Positions 1-9,180 are shown, numbered from the stretch's first letter. The stretch is 51,477 nt of DNA from Bacteroidota bacterium (GCA_025998875.1 AP024675.1:1127501-1178977), one strand, 5' to 3'. The notes: generated from the letters alone by a model not told the origin. Numbers and translations are program-made.

Positions 1-1158
1 TTCCAGGCTGCTCTGCTCATAGCGCTTCTGCATACGACCAAAGCGCACGTGCGAGAGGTTTTTGAGCCACTCAAAGTAAGATACCGTCACCCCTCCAGCG
101 CTCAAGTACAGATCAGGCAAAATGAGCACCCCCCGCTGGGTGAGGATTTCCTCCGCCTCGGGGGTCGTCGGGCCGTTGGCCGCCTCGGCGATGATTTTGG
201 CCCGAATGCGGGGGGCGTTCTCGACCGTGATCTGATTCTCCACGGCGGCGGGAATCAGGATATCGCAATCGACCTCGAGCACCTCCTCCGGACGGGACAG
301 GGGTTTGGCGCGGGGATATTCGGTGATCTTCCCCCCCTCGGCAAGGAACCGGCTCAGGTCTTCCACATCGATCCCATCCGGATGGTAAATGGCTCCGCTG
401 GACCTTCCCACGGCCACGATCACCGCGCCGCCTTCCTGACAGAACTTGGCGCTGTGATAGCCCACATTTCCCCACCCCTGCACGGCCACACGCTTGCCCG
501 CGATGCCCGGGCTCAGGCCCAGCGCGCGCATGTCTTCGGCCTGCTCGCAGGCTTCCCGGATGCCGAAGAAGGCTCCCCTTCCGGTGGCCTCATTGCGACC
601 CCGAATGCCGCCCGCACTGATGGGTTTGCCCGTCACGCAGGCCATGGCGTCGATGTGGTCCGGGAAAAAGGTGGCGTATGTATCGGCAATCCAGGCCATC
701 TCCCGCGGACCCGTGCCCACATCTGGGGCGGGTACGTCAACGCCCGGTCCGATGAACTGCTTTTTGATGAGTTCAGCCGCATAGCGCCGCGTGATGGCTT
801 CGAGTTCTTCGACCGTATAGGCTCGGGGGTCGACCTTGACGGCCCCTTTAGCCCCTCCAAAAGGCACGTCCACCACTGCGCACTTATAGGTCATGAGCGC
901 GGCCAGCGCCTTGACCTCCTCCTCATCCGCATAGGGTGCGTAACGGATCCCGCCTTTAGTGGGCAGCTTATGGTGGCTGTGCTCTACGCGCCAGCCCGTG
1001 AATACCTTTATGCCCCGATGGGTGCGCACGGGAAAGTGGAATCGGTAGACCGCATTGGGTACCTTGATCTGCTCCAGCAGGCCGGCAGGATAATCCAGCA
1101 ACGCGGCCGCTCGGTCGAACTGTCGGTTGACCGCGGCGTAAAACTGGGCACCCGACAT
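1..1158 (-). CDS. gdhA: Glu/Leu/Phe/Val dehydrogenase family protein, probably glutamate dehydrogenase (3' end beyond window)
   Basis: The frame is open from an ATG at 1158 to the window edge, giving 386 codons. The family is usually about 420-430 residues, so roughly the last 40 are missing. Visible hallmarks are the substrate-binding stretch TKGGIRYAP, the catalytic-lysine motif PFGGAKG, the PAPDVGTG segment and the Rossmann turn VQGWGNVG. The last visible residues ([10 protein letters not shown]) match the conserved region near the family C-terminus. The enzyme interconverts glutamate and 2-oxoglutarate plus ammonia with NAD(P)H in the cytoplasm. The start is supported by a GAGGAG ribosome site a few bases upstream. 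Cofactor preference cannot be read with confidence. It is transcribed away from the DUF4097 gene. Confidence 0.93.
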   Translation of the reverse strand, partial: MSGAQFYAAVNRQFDRAAALLDYPAGLLEQIKVPNAVYRFHFPVRTHRGIKVFTGWRVEHSHHKLPTKGGIRYAPYADEEEVKALAALMTYKCAVVDVPFGGAKGAVKVDPRAYTVEELEAITRRYAAELIKKQFIGPGVDVPAPDVGTGPREMAWIADTYATFFPDHIDAMACVTGKPISAGGIRGRNEATGRGAFFGIREACEQAEDMRALGLSPGIAGKRVAVQGWGNVGYHSAKFCQEGGAVIVAVGRSSGAIYHPDGIDVEDLSRFLAEGGKITEYPRAKPLSRPEEVLEVDCDILIPAAVENQITVENAPRIRAKIIAEAANGPTTPEAEEILTQRGVLILPDLYLSAGGVTVSYFEWLKNLSHVRFGRMQKRYEQSSLE

Positions 1159-1189
1159 GGCACGATCTCCTCTTCTTGCTGATGTGTCC

Positions 1190-1220
1190 CCATGATACAA
1201 GAGGCGCACAGTTCGCGCAA
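1190..1220 (-). promoter_or_regulatory. Candidate Bacteroidota-type promoter of the glutamate dehydrogenase gene
   Basis: On the minus strand a TTG (1220-1218) is followed after exactly 20 nt by TATCATGG (1197-1190). This keeps four of the six fixed positions of the TAnnTTTG -7 element at the expected -33/-7 spacing. It lies about 30 nt upstream of the ATG. The match is imperfect. Confidence 0.35.
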
Positions 1221-1273
1221 CTTCCCCGGGTCGATCCCGTACGTAAAGGACAACCAGCAACCAGGGGGCTTCT

Positions 1274-2368
1274 ATGCAGGGTCGTAGCGCGCTGTTGGTG
1301 GGACTGGGCCTTGTGCTGCTCGTAGCGGGTATCTGGAACCTGATGCAACGGCACGAACTCACCCGGCCAGACCCGGCCGCAGCCAACCCATCCCAGAAAC
1401 AGCAATCCGTTTCCCTTCCCCCGGATACCGTTCCGGTCCGGTCAGAAGAAGGCGGGCCTGAAGAGGTGGTGCTCCGGGAAGATGCTTTTGTCCTGCGGTC
1501 CGGTCAGGAGGTGAAGCTCGATACGGAGGGGGGAGAGATCGTCCTGGAAAGCGGGCAGACAGATACGCTCTGGCTGCGTGTGGGGCTCCGCCGGGGGGAT
1601 CCGCAGCGGGCGCGCGCCTGGTGGGCACAGCAGGTCCTGGAAGTAGAGGAAACCACTCAGGGGCTGAGCATCCGGCACCGGTCCCGAGGGGCGGAGAGGC
1701 TGCCGTGGGCTTTCTGGCATTCGGGCTCCTCTGGGCTCGTTTTCCGGCTCCGGGTGCCCCGAACGGTGTCCGTAGAACTCGTTTCCTCCGGAGGGGATAT
1801 CCATGTTCTTGGCCCCTGCGGGCCTGTAACGGCGCGTACCTCCGGAGGGGACATCCGGCTCGAAGGGCTCGTGGATCGGATTGAGGCCCGCAGTAGCGGT
1901 GGCGATATGGTGCTGCGTGATTTTTCGAGCCCGCACGTGGAGCTCTCTACCTCGGGCGGGGATATAAGCCTGAGCCGAGGGCGAGCCCGGGTGCTGCACC
2001 TGCGATCCAGCGGGGGCGATCTGTGGGTCGAAGCGCTGCAGGTGGAGGGGGATCTTGCGCTCATCAGCTCCGGCGGGGATATAAAGGCCCAGCTCCAGGG
2101 GCTGGGGGCGGAGGGGAATCGGATTTTCACCACGGGCGGAGATGTGGACCTGTATCTGCCTGTATCCGTTTCGGCTTCGCTTTCCCTGCGGGCAGAAGAG
2201 GTGCGCATCGATCCCCGCTTTCCCCTGAGCCCGATTGCCGAGGAGCGGACCCGATGGGGCTGGGGATGGAGCCGGAGCCAATATATCGCGGGCCGGATCG
2301 GGACGGGATCCAGGAGCCTGGAGGTCAGAGCCACCGGCGGAACGATCCGCCTACATCCCTTACCGTAG
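1274..2368 (+). CDS. DUF4097-type beta-strand repeat protein with N-terminal membrane anchor
   Basis: The protein has 364 residues. Residues 1-22 form a hydrophobic signal or anchor segment ([15 protein letters not shown]). After a variable region, residues 170-290 contain about six imperfect repeats of roughly 18-22 residues, each centred on S(S/T)GGD(I/M/L/V). This glycine-aspartate turn ladder is typical of DUF4097/DUF4098 putative adhesin-like proteins, which are predicted to fold as a beta-solenoid. The molecular function of the family is unknown; an extracytoplasmic location is inferred from the anchor. It stands alone between a divergent glutamate dehydrogenase gene and convergent bshA, whose stop lies 6 nt away. 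Confidence 0.8.
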   Translation: MQGRSALLVGLGLVLLVAGIWNLMQRHELTRPDPAAANPSQKQQSVSLPPDTVPVRSEEGGPEEVVLREDAFVLRSGQEVKLDTEGGEIVLESGQTDTLWLRVGLRRGDPQRARAWWAQQVLEVEETTQGLSIRHRSRGAERLPWAFWHSGSSGLVFRLRVPRTVSVELVSSGGDIHVLGPCGPVTARTSGGDIRLEGLVDRIEARSSGGDMVLRDFSSPHVELSTSGGDISLSRGRARVLHLRSSGGDLWVEALQVEGDLALISSGGDIKAQLQGLGAEGNRIFTTGGDVDLYLPVSVSASLSLRAEEVRIDPRFPLSPIAEERTRWGWGWSRSQYIAGRIGTGSRSLEVRATGGTIRLHPLP

Positions 2369-2374
2369 CGTTTT

Positions 2375-3517
2375 TCAGGATGCGGGTTGGCGGGCCCGTA
2401 CGGCCTCGTAGAGGGCCTCATAGCGGGGCACTACGTGTTCGATGGCATAATGGGATACAGCCCGTCTACGCGCGTTGTGTTTGAGCGTTTCGGCCAGCTC
2501 GGGGTCCGTCAGGATCCGATATGCCCGTTCGGCCATTGTCTCCACATCGCCCACCTCGCAGAGAAAGCCGCTTTCCCCGTCGCGGATGAGCTCGGGCAGG
2601 CCACCGGCGTTGGTCGAAACCACGGGCACCCCGCAGGCCATGGCTTCGAGTGCAGCCAGCCCGAAGGTTTCCGAGGCGCTGGGCATGAGAAACAGATCCG
2701 CAATGGCCAGAATTTCTTCGATCGGTTCCTGTTTGCCCAGAAAACGCACATGTCCATCTACCCTAAGTTCCCGGCAGAGTTGCTCGACCTGCGTGCGCTC
2801 CGGCCCATCTCCAACGAGCAACAGCGTGGCTGGCAGGCCCCGATCCAGGAGCCGATACAGGACGTGAACGGTATCGGAGACCCGTTTCAGCGGGCGGAAG
2901 TTGGAGACGTGTACGAGCACCTTTTCCCCGTTGGGGCAGAGGGCCTGCTTGAAATGCGTTTTGTTAAGCGGGCGGAACCGTTCTGTGTCCACGAAATTCG
3001 GAATCACCACGATGGGTACGCGAACCCGGAAGTGTTCTTCGGTCTGCCTGCGCAGGTATTCGGATACGGCCGTGACGGCGTCGCTCTGGTTGATGCTGAA
3101 GCGCACCACGGGTTCAAAGCTCGGATCCTGCCCGACGAGCGTGATATCCGTTCCGTGTAACGTGGTGATGATGGGGATGTATAGGCCCTCCTCAGCCAGG
3201 ATTTGGCGGGCCAGATAGGCGCTCGTGGCATGGGGGATGGCGTAATGCACATGGAGCAGATCCAGGTGGGCGAAACGCACCGCATCGACTATTTTGCTGG
3301 CCAGGTTCAGGTCATAGGGCGGATACTCAAAGAGCGGGTACTGCACGATGGGCACCTCATGGTAGAAGATGCGCTCATGGAAGCCCTCCAGACGCATGGG
3401 AAGCGCGTAGCTGATAAAATGCACCTCATGCCCCCGGCGGGCGAGCGCCTTGCCCAGCTCGGTGGCTACCACGCCCGAGCCGCCATAGGTGGGATAGCAG
3501 GAAATCCCGATGCGCAT
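2375..3517 (-). CDS. bshA: N-acetyl-alpha-D-glucosaminyl L-malate synthase BshA
   Basis: This is a 380-residue GT-B glycosyltransferase of family GT4. It begins with the BshA-type N-terminus (MRIGISCYPTYGGSGVVA), continues with LDLLHVHYAIPHA, and has the GT4 donor-site block ASETFGLAALEAMACG at about residues 290-305. BshA joins UDP-GlcNAc to L-malate, the first step of bacillithiol synthesis, in the cytoplasm. Bacillithiol is the main low-molecular-weight thiol of Firmicutes and many Bacteroidota. The length equals the family norm. The later genes bshB and bshC are not in the window. A GGAGG ribosome site precedes the ATG. It is convergent with the DUF4097 gene and divergent from the KamA-like gene. 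Confidence 0.93.
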   Translation of the reverse strand: MRIGISCYPTYGGSGVVATELGKALARRGHEVHFISYALPMRLEGFHERIFYHEVPIVQYPLFEYPPYDLNLASKIVDAVRFAHLDLLHVHYAIPHATSAYLARQILAEEGLYIPIITTLHGTDITLVGQDPSFEPVVRFSINQSDAVTAVSEYLRRQTEEHFRVRVPIVVIPNFVDTERFRPLNKTHFKQALCPNGEKVLVHVSNFRPLKRVSDTVHVLYRLLDRGLPATLLLVGDGPERTQVEQLCRELRVDGHVRFLGKQEPIEEILAIADLFLMPSASETFGLAALEAMACGVPVVSTNAGGLPELIRDGESGFLCEVGDVETMAERAYRILTDPELAETLKHNARRRAVSHYAIEHVVPRYEALYEAVRARQPAS

Positions 3518-3595
3518 CCGGTGCGCTCCTCCGTAACCGGGCTTACTACCCCGGCCGAGGTCGCGGGTTCCCGGCGCAGAGGTCGACTTCGATTG

Positions 3596-3603
3596 TATCT
3601 TTG
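3596..3603 (+). promoter_or_regulatory. TAnnTTTG -7 promoter element of the KamA-like gene
   Basis: TATCTTTG is a perfect match to the Bacteroidota -7 box and lies 18 nt before the ATG at 3622. It overlaps an upstream in-frame TTG at 3601, which argues that this TTG is not the start codon. No good TTG is seen at -33. Confidence 0.6.
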
Positions 3604-3621
3604 CGCAGGTACAGGTGCGAA

Positions 3622-4812
3622 ATGAAAGCGATCCATCCCCGCTGGCGCGACTGGCGCTGGCAGATGCAGCATCGAATCCGTACGGTCGAGGAGCTGGAGC
3701 GCTTTGTGCGCCTGAGCGAGGATGAACGGGCGGCGCTGGATCGGTGTCGGCCGTATTTTCGGTGGGCGATCACGCCCTACTACGCGGCGCTGATGGATCC
3801 GGAGGATCCCTCCTGTCCCGTGCGTCGGCAGGTTGTGCCCCGGCTGGCTGAGCTGGATGACCCGATCGGATTGGACCAGGAGGATCCGCTCCAGGAGGTG
3901 GCCCATTCCCCGGTCAAGAACCTCATCCACAACTATCGGGACCGGGTGGCCTTCTGTGTTACGGCCGAGTGCGCCCTTTACTGCCGCTATTGCCTGCGCA
4001 AGCGTATGGTGGGTGATCCGGCCTTCTTTCTGAGGCGCTCGGAGGTGGAGGAAGCCATCGCCTATATCGCTGCCCATCCGGAAATCCGGGATGTGTTGCT
4101 CACAGGCGGGGATCCTCTCTCGCTCGGGGATGAGGCCCTGCAGATGCTGGTCAGCCGGCTGCGCGCCATTCCCCATGTGGAGTTGATCCGGCTCGGGACC
4201 CGTTATCCTGTCACGCTGCCCTACCGAATCACGGAGGAGCTGTTGAGTCGGCTTGCTCCCTATCATCCCATCTGGGTCAATACGCACTTCAACTGCGCCC
4301 GGGAGATCACCCCAGATGCGGCCGAGGCGGTGGATCGATTGCTGCGCTACGGCTTTCCGGTAGGCAATCAGACCGTGCTGCTGCGGGGCATCAACGATAC
4401 CCCCGAGGCCATGCGCGCCCTGCTGGAGGGCCTGGTGCGCATTCGGGTGCGGCCTTATTACCTCTATCAGGCGCAGCTGATCGGGGGTACGGCGCATTTC
4501 CGCACCTCCATCGAGCGGGGCCTGTGGATCATGCGTCAACTTCAGGGCCGCACCACCGGTTTTGCCCTCCCCCGATACGTGCTCGATACCCCCTTCGGCA
4601 AGGTCCCCCTTACGCGGGACTACATTCTCGGCCGCGCGGGCGATTACGTGGTGGTCGAATCCTATGACGGCCGGATCTGGATGGAGTACAACCCTCTGCC
4701 GGAGGAGGATCGCGATCTGCCGGTGAAGCTTCCCGAAATCGAAGCCGATCCGAGCTGGCCCGCCTACGTACGGCCGGCCGGAACGCAACCTGCGTCCCCA
4801 TCCTCCGTTTAA
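3622..4812 (+). CDS. KamA-family radical SAM aminomutase (lysine 2,3-aminomutase-like)
   Basis: The protein has 396 residues. The radical SAM cluster motif CALYCRYC supplies Cys117, Cys121 and Cys124. The PLP lysine is most likely Lys327 in VLDTPFGK. Family blocks NTHFNCAREITP, GNQTVLLRGIND and HFRTSIERG are present. KamA enzymes use a 4Fe-4S cluster, SAM and PLP to move an amino group from C2 to C3 of lysine or glutamate. The aspartate of clostridial KamA that binds the lysine epsilon-amino group (Asp293, context YQCDLS) aligns by eye with Gln285 (YQAQLI), while the second aspartate aligns with Asp322. The substrate is therefore uncertain. The start was chosen at ATG 3622 because the -7 box overlaps the earlier TTG. 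The ABC permease genes follow after 33 nt. Confidence 0.85.
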   Translation: MKAIHPRWRDWRWQMQHRIRTVEELERFVRLSEDERAALDRCRPYFRWAITPYYAALMDPEDPSCPVRRQVVPRLAELDDPIGLDQEDPLQEVAHSPVKNLIHNYRDRVAFCVTAECALYCRYCLRKRMVGDPAFFLRRSEVEEAIAYIAAHPEIRDVLLTGGDPLSLGDEALQMLVSRLRAIPHVELIRLGTRYPVTLPYRITEELLSRLAPYHPIWVNTHFNCAREITPDAAEAVDRLLRYGFPVGNQTVLLRGINDTPEAMRALLEGLVRIRVRPYYLYQAQLIGGTAHFRTSIERGLWIMRQLQGRTTGFALPRYVLDTPFGKVPLTRDYILGRAGDYVVVESYDGRIWMEYNPLPEEDRDLPVKLPEIEADPSWPAYVRPAGTQPASPSSV

Positions 4813-4845
4813 CTTCCTCTGGTAAGCCGAGAACGGAAGCTTCTC

Positions 4846-6090
4846 ATGCGCTCCCTGTTTGCCCTGCTCCTTCCCTGGTGGGAGGGGGTGCGTATGGCCC
4901 TGGAGGCCATCGCCGCCCATCGACTCCGGAGCCTGCTCACCACGCTGGGGATCATCATCGGGATCGTCTCCGTTACGGCGATGTTCACCACGATCGATGG
5001 GATCAACCGGGGTTTTGAGCGCACCATGGCCATGCTGGGGACGAACGTGCTCTATGTGGAGAAATGGCCGTGGGGGTTCGGCTCTGAGGAGTATCGGTGG
5101 TGGGAGTACATCAATCGTCGCCCCATCGATCCAGCCTATGCGGAGGAGATTCTGGCCCTCTCCGAATATGCCGATGCGGTGGATGTGGGCGTGGCCACCC
5201 GACGGATGATCCGCTACCGGGATCGAAGCGCCGAGGTGAGCGTACAGGGCCGTTCTCCCTATATGATGCTCGTTTCCAACGCGGAGGTGGCTGAGGGTCG
5301 GTTTTTCACGGAAACGGAAGATCGCGCGGCCCGTTTTGTTGTCGTTCTCGGGGCCGAGGCAGCCGAAGCGCTCTTTCCGGATGAGTCCCCCCTGGGTAAG
5401 CGCCTCTATATTGGCTCCTATCGCTTTGAGGTGATCGGTGTCCTGGCCAGGCAGGGGCGCGCCTTCGGGGTATTCCGCACCGACAACATGGTCATCATTC
5501 CGTTTGGTACGTTTAGGCGGGTTTTCGGCACGCGCGAGCGAAACGTCACCATCGCGGTCAAATACCCGAATGCGGCCATCCTGCCCGAAGCGCGCGAGGA
5601 ACTGCGCGGGATCCTGCGCCGGTTGCGCGCCCTTCGGCCCGAGCAGGAGGACGATTTCTCCATCAATGAGCAGGAGGCCATCCGCCAGCAATACGAACAG
5701 GTAACCGGGGTCATTTACGCCATAGGGATCGGGCTTACGGCCCTTTCTCTGCTCGTGGGGGGCATCGGGGTGATGAACATCATGTTCGTCTCCGTGCGCG
5801 AGCGCACGCGCGAGATCGGCATCCGAAAGGCTGTCGGGGCTCCGGCGCGAGCGATTCTGTGGCAGTTTCTGGTGGAATCCGTTGTGATCTGTACGCTGGG
5901 CGGCGTTGTGGGGATTGCGCTTTCCGCTCTCGTTACGTGGGCGATCAATCGGGTCTTTACGGCCTACCTGAGCCCGGTAACCGTGGTCCTGGCCTTCGGT
6001 ATCTGCCTGCTGACCGGGATTGTGTTCGGATACCTGCCCGCTCGTCAAGCCGCCCGGGCCAATCCGGTGGAGGCGCTGCGGTATGAGTAA
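4846..6090 (+). CDS. MacB/FtsX-type ABC transporter permease (first of a pair)
   Basis: The 414-residue protein has the MacB layout: one N-terminal membrane helix (about residues 24-48, LLTTLGIIIGIVSVTAMF), a large periplasmic core domain (about 49-285), and three C-terminal helices forming the FtsX domain. Family signatures are VGGIGVMNIMFVSVRERTREIG and GIRKAVGA just before helix 2. The protein ends with the usual ANPVEALRYE. Such permeases pair with a cytoplasmic ABC ATPase to drive lipoprotein, peptide or drug export or mechanotransmission. No ATPase gene is nearby. It overlaps the next permease gene by 8 nt, so the two are probably translated together as a heterodimer. It may belong to the KamA operon. 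Confidence 0.9.
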   Translation: MRSLFALLLPWWEGVRMALEAIAAHRLRSLLTTLGIIIGIVSVTAMFTTIDGINRGFERTMAMLGTNVLYVEKWPWGFGSEEYRWWEYINRRPIDPAYAEEILALSEYADAVDVGVATRRMIRYRDRSAEVSVQGRSPYMMLVSNAEVAEGRFFTETEDRAARFVVVLGAEAAEALFPDESPLGKRLYIGSYRFEVIGVLARQGRAFGVFRTDNMVIIPFGTFRRVFGTRERNVTIAVKYPNAAILPEAREELRGILRRLRALRPEQEDDFSINEQEAIRQQYEQVTGVIYAIGIGLTALSLLVGGIGVMNIMFVSVRERTREIGIRKAVGAPARAILWQFLVESVVICTLGGVVGIALSALVTWAINRVFTAYLSPVTVVLAFGICLLTGIVFGYLPARQAARANPVEALRYE

Positions 6091-7351
6091 GGCTCGTATT
6101 GTATCCGTACGGGAGGCCTTTCAGATGGCCTGGGACGCACTCCGGGCCAACCGGCTGCGTTCCAGCCTCACGCTTCTGGGCATCGTGATCGGCGTCTTTG
6201 CCATCATCGCCTCCGTGACAGCGGTGAACGTGATCGATCGCTATTTCCGCGATACGGTCCAGTTTCTGGGTTCCAACGTGTTTCTTGTGCAGAACCGCCC
6301 CACCGTGGAGATCAATACAGACCAGGAACGGCGCCGGCCCAATCCGCCCCTCACCTACGAGCAGGCGCTTGAGTTCCGCCGTCGCGCCTCCCTGCCCCTG
6401 AGCGTGGGCATCGCCTATCCGTTCAGCACGGATCGAATCCGTTACGCGGATCGAAAGACGGAGCCCAACGTGGAGATCTGGGGCGGAGACATGTACTTCC
6501 TGGCCCATATGTCCTATGAGCTGGCCGAGGGACGCAACCTGATCGAGGACGATCTCTATTACGCCCGTTCCGTGGTGCTGCTCGGATACGATGTGGCCGA
6601 AAAGCTCTTTCCAGACCGCAACCCCATAGGGCAGATGGTCAAGATCGGGGGCGCCAGTTTCCAGGTTGTCGGGCTGATCGCCCGCAAGGGATCGGCTTTT
6701 GGCCAGACCCAGGACCGCTTTGTTGTCGCCCCCATCACCCGACTTTTTCAGCTCTACGGGGCCTATACGATGACCCGCTCAGGGCTGAGCCCGCGTTCCG
6801 TGTTGCTTTCCGTGGAGGCGCCGAGCTTGGAGCTCCGGCAGGCCACCGTGGAGGAAGCACGGGGGGTGCTGCGCCAGATCCGGCGCCTGCAGCCCCAGGA
6901 TCCGGATGATTTCTACATCGACACCAACGAGAGCATCGCGCAGGCGGTGACCTTTTTTACCCCCTATCTGACCCTGGGCGGATTGCTCATCGGGTCCATC
7001 GCCCTGCTTGCGGCCGGAATCGGGGTGATGAACATCCTGCTCGTCTCCGTTACAGAGCGCACCCGGGAGATCGGGATCCGTATGGCCGTGGGCGCCCGAC
7101 GCCGGGATATCCTCTATCAGTTTCTCCTGGAGGCCATCTTTCTCTGTCAGATCGGCGGCTGGATAGGGATTCTGCTCGGCGTGCTGGGCGGAAACGTACT
7201 GGCCTGGCAGTTCGATATCCGTCCTGTATTTCCCTGGAACTGGGCGCTGGGCGGGGTGATGGCCATGATGCTCGTCGGCGTGCTCTTTGGAGTCTACCCC
7301 GCGCTTCGCGCTGCCCGACTGGACCCCGTCGAAGCGTTGCGCTACGAGTAG
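6083..7351 (+). CDS. MacB/FtsX-type ABC transporter permease (second of a pair)
   Basis: The protein has 422 residues from the ATG at 6083, which overlaps the stop of the preceding permease. An earlier in-frame start would intrude about 70 nt further into that gene. It has the same architecture: an N-terminal helix at about 22-45 (LTLLGIVIGVFAIIASVTA), a periplasmic MacB core, and three C-terminal helices with GIGVMNILLVSVTERTREIG and GIRMAVGARRRDI. It ends LDPVEALRYE. The two permeases are clearly paralogous but diverged in the core domain, as in heterodimeric FtsX-type exporters. The ATP-binding subunit must be encoded elsewhere. Confidence 0.9.
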   Translation: MSKARIVSVREAFQMAWDALRANRLRSSLTLLGIVIGVFAIIASVTAVNVIDRYFRDTVQFLGSNVFLVQNRPTVEINTDQERRRPNPPLTYEQALEFRRRASLPLSVGIAYPFSTDRIRYADRKTEPNVEIWGGDMYFLAHMSYELAEGRNLIEDDLYYARSVVLLGYDVAEKLFPDRNPIGQMVKIGGASFQVVGLIARKGSAFGQTQDRFVVAPITRLFQLYGAYTMTRSGLSPRSVLLSVEAPSLELRQATVEEARGVLRQIRRLQPQDPDDFYIDTNESIAQAVTFFTPYLTLGGLLIGSIALLAAGIGVMNILLVSVTERTREIGIRMAVGARRRDILYQFLLEAIFLCQIGGWIGILLGVLGGNVLAWQFDIRPVFPWNWALGGVMAMMLVGVLFGVYPALRAARLDPVEALRYE

Positions 7352-7382
7352 TTGCTTTTCTATTGCGCATCCACTATCCTTA
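7352..7382 (+). promoter_or_regulatory. Candidate promoter of the lipoprotein operon
   Basis: TTG (7352-7354), 20 nt spacer, then TATCCTTA (7375-7382). Spacing fits a Bacteroidota -33/-7 promoter but the -7 box keeps only four of six fixed positions. It lies immediately after the permease stop and 28 nt before the lipoprotein ATG. Confidence 0.3.
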
Positions 7383-7410
7383 CTTCTTGAGAGAGCCGAG
7401 GGGGAGGTAC

Positions 7411-9180
7411 ATGTTGCGCAAAAGCGAAGCTTGCCCGCCCCGATGGGCCCTTCTGGGGCTGGTGGGGATCCTGGTGGCGGGATGTGATCTGATCCCGCAG
7501 GCGCCCGATGTGGCCCTGCAGCCCGTACTCCAGGTGCCTCTCCTGCGGGGGCTGGAGTATCAGTTTATGGGGCGTGGCGAAAAGGTGTTTCTGGATACCA
7601 CCCGGGAGTCGGTTCGCAAGATTTTCAAAGTCGAGCCGGGCTCTGCCCGCGTTTCGCTGGGGCTGGAGCAGACGCTCGACATCGGAAAGTTCGACGAGTC
7701 TGTGCCCCCGATCACCGTTCGGGGGTTGCGGATTGAGGTCAGCAACCAGATTTCCCAGGTGTCTGGGGGGCTGACGGTTCTGGAGGATCAGGTTCGCTTC
7801 TCCGAGGGAGACTTTGTGGAAATTGCCGACGGGTGGGTGGCGATTCCGGAGATCCGGAATACCGAGCCGGTTCCCTATGAATTCGTCCGCATCGTGCTCC
7901 GGGGGTTGCGTCGAGCTCCCTATGGAGCCGCCGATTCCGTGGTGATCCGCTTCGAGGGCGCTGTGGATCGGCCAGAGCAGTTTCTCTTTCGTCGTCTGGA
8001 GCCCGGGGATGTGCGGCGGGACATTCGCCTCCCCGTGCGGGGGATGCGTCTGTATCCTCGCCAGGGCAGGGTGGGCTATGACGTCTACGTGCGTCCGGCC
8101 CAGTTCGTAAGCCAGCCCAATCCGCAGGCCATCGTCATTCAGCTCGCCATCGAGCAGATTGTGGTCTCTCGCCTCCAGGCTCACCTGGTGCCCCGCACGA
8201 TCTGGCTCGGGGAGGACCGCAACCGGGATGGGCGGCTGGACATAGATCGTCGCGAGGAGGCCCGGATCACCCAGTTGTCGGATCTGCGCACGCTCTCGCA
8301 GGCGTTGCAGAACCTCAAGCTCGCCAATGCGCAGATGGTCTTCGAATACCGGACCAACCTGCTGCTGGGAGGGGTGCTCTACGGTGTTTTCGAGGGCCGA
8401 AGGGCCGACGGATCCCGCATCGAGCTCCTGGGGCGGGGGCCTTATGCGATCACAGGGGCCGATACGGTATCGGGATTTCTGCGGGGCGCTCAGCTGATAC
8501 GGCCCACCATCAAGTTGCCGCTCTCCCGGCCCGTTTCGGCCGATCAGCTACAACGCCTCGTGCTCGATGATACGAACAGCAATTTGAGCGCCTTCCTGAG
8601 CGCGCTTCCCGTCGAGGTGCGTTTTGTGGGCAAGTTCCTCCTCAACCCATCGGGCGAGGTGGTCACTTTGCGTACGCCCGTGGAGTTTCAAGCCCAGGTG
8701 CGCTTTCAGTTGCCCCTGAGCCTGAGCAACACCGCCGCCGATCCCCTCCTGGTTCGGGATACGATACGGGCCGATCTGAGCGACTTGCCCAAAAATAACC
8801 CCGATGAGGAGCTCCGTCTGCTTGGGGGTACGGTGCGTTTGGGGTATCGCAACGGTCTGCCGTTCTCCATACAGGTCAGCCAGATCCGGTTCCTGGACGC
8901 CAACCGCAGGCCGCTGGCCATCGAGTTGCCCCGGCCGACAGAGCCCCTGGAGCTGGCTCCGGCTCCGGTTGACGCCTCGGGGCTCGCTTCCGGTCGGAGC
9001 ACGGGCACGCTCCAGCTCACCTTGCGGGAAGAGGAACTGCGCCTGTTGCACCAGACGCGGTACATCCTCCTGCTGCTGCGGGTCGGAATGGCCCGTCCGG
9101 GAGCCGTCATCCGGGCTACCGATCGCATCGCCGTGGATATGTCTGTTAGCCTCCAGCTCAATGCAAGGGTGCGCTCATGA
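7411..9180 (+). CDS. Large lipoprotein of unknown function
   Basis: The 589-residue protein carries a lipoprotein signal peptide with lipobox LVAGC; the lipidated cysteine is about residue 25. The start is ATG 7411, preceded by GGGGGAGG; an earlier TTG lacks a ribosome site. I do not recognise a named family. The body is rich in beta-strand-like alternating sequence with repeated DxVxIRF-type segments, suggesting stacked beta-sandwich domains. A DxNxDGxxD loop (Asp269, Asn271, Asp273, Asp277) resembles an EF-hand or dockerin-like calcium loop. The gene overlaps the following beta-barrel gene by 4 nt, so the lipoprotein and barrel probably act together at the outer membrane. Function not assigned. 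Confidence 0.8.
   Translation: MLRKSEACPPRWALLGLVGILVAGCDLIPQAPDVALQPVLQVPLLRGLEYQFMGRGEKVFLDTTRESVRKIFKVEPGSARVSLGLEQTLDIGKFDESVPPITVRGLRIEVSNQISQVSGGLTVLEDQVRFSEGDFVEIADGWVAIPEIRNTEPVPYEFVRIVLRGLRRAPYGAADSVVIRFEGAVDRPEQFLFRRLEPGDVRRDIRLPVRGMRLYPRQGRVGYDVYVRPAQFVSQPNPQAIVIQLAIEQIVVSRLQAHLVPRTIWLGEDRNRDGRLDIDRREEARITQLSDLRTLSQALQNLKLANAQMVFEYRTNLLLGGVLYGVFEGRRADGSRIELLGRGPYAITGADTVSGFLRGAQLIRPTIKLPLSRPVSADQLQRLVLDDTNSNLSAFLSALPVEVRFVGKFLLNPSGEVVTLRTPVEFQAQVRFQLPLSLSNTAADPLLVRDTIRADLSDLPKNNPDEELRLLGGTVRLGYRNGLPFSIQVSQIRFLDANRRPLAIELPRPTEPLELAPAPVDASGLASGRSTGTLQLTLREEELRLLHQTRYILLLLRVGMARPGAVIRATDRIAVDMSVSLQLNARVRS

Noticed and set aside
3466-6048. Long open frame (about 860 codons) on the minus strand opposite the KamA-like and first permease genes
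   Set aside because: High-GC shadow frame: low-complexity Arg/Pro/His/Gly-rich translation with no family motif, while the plus-strand genes are clear.
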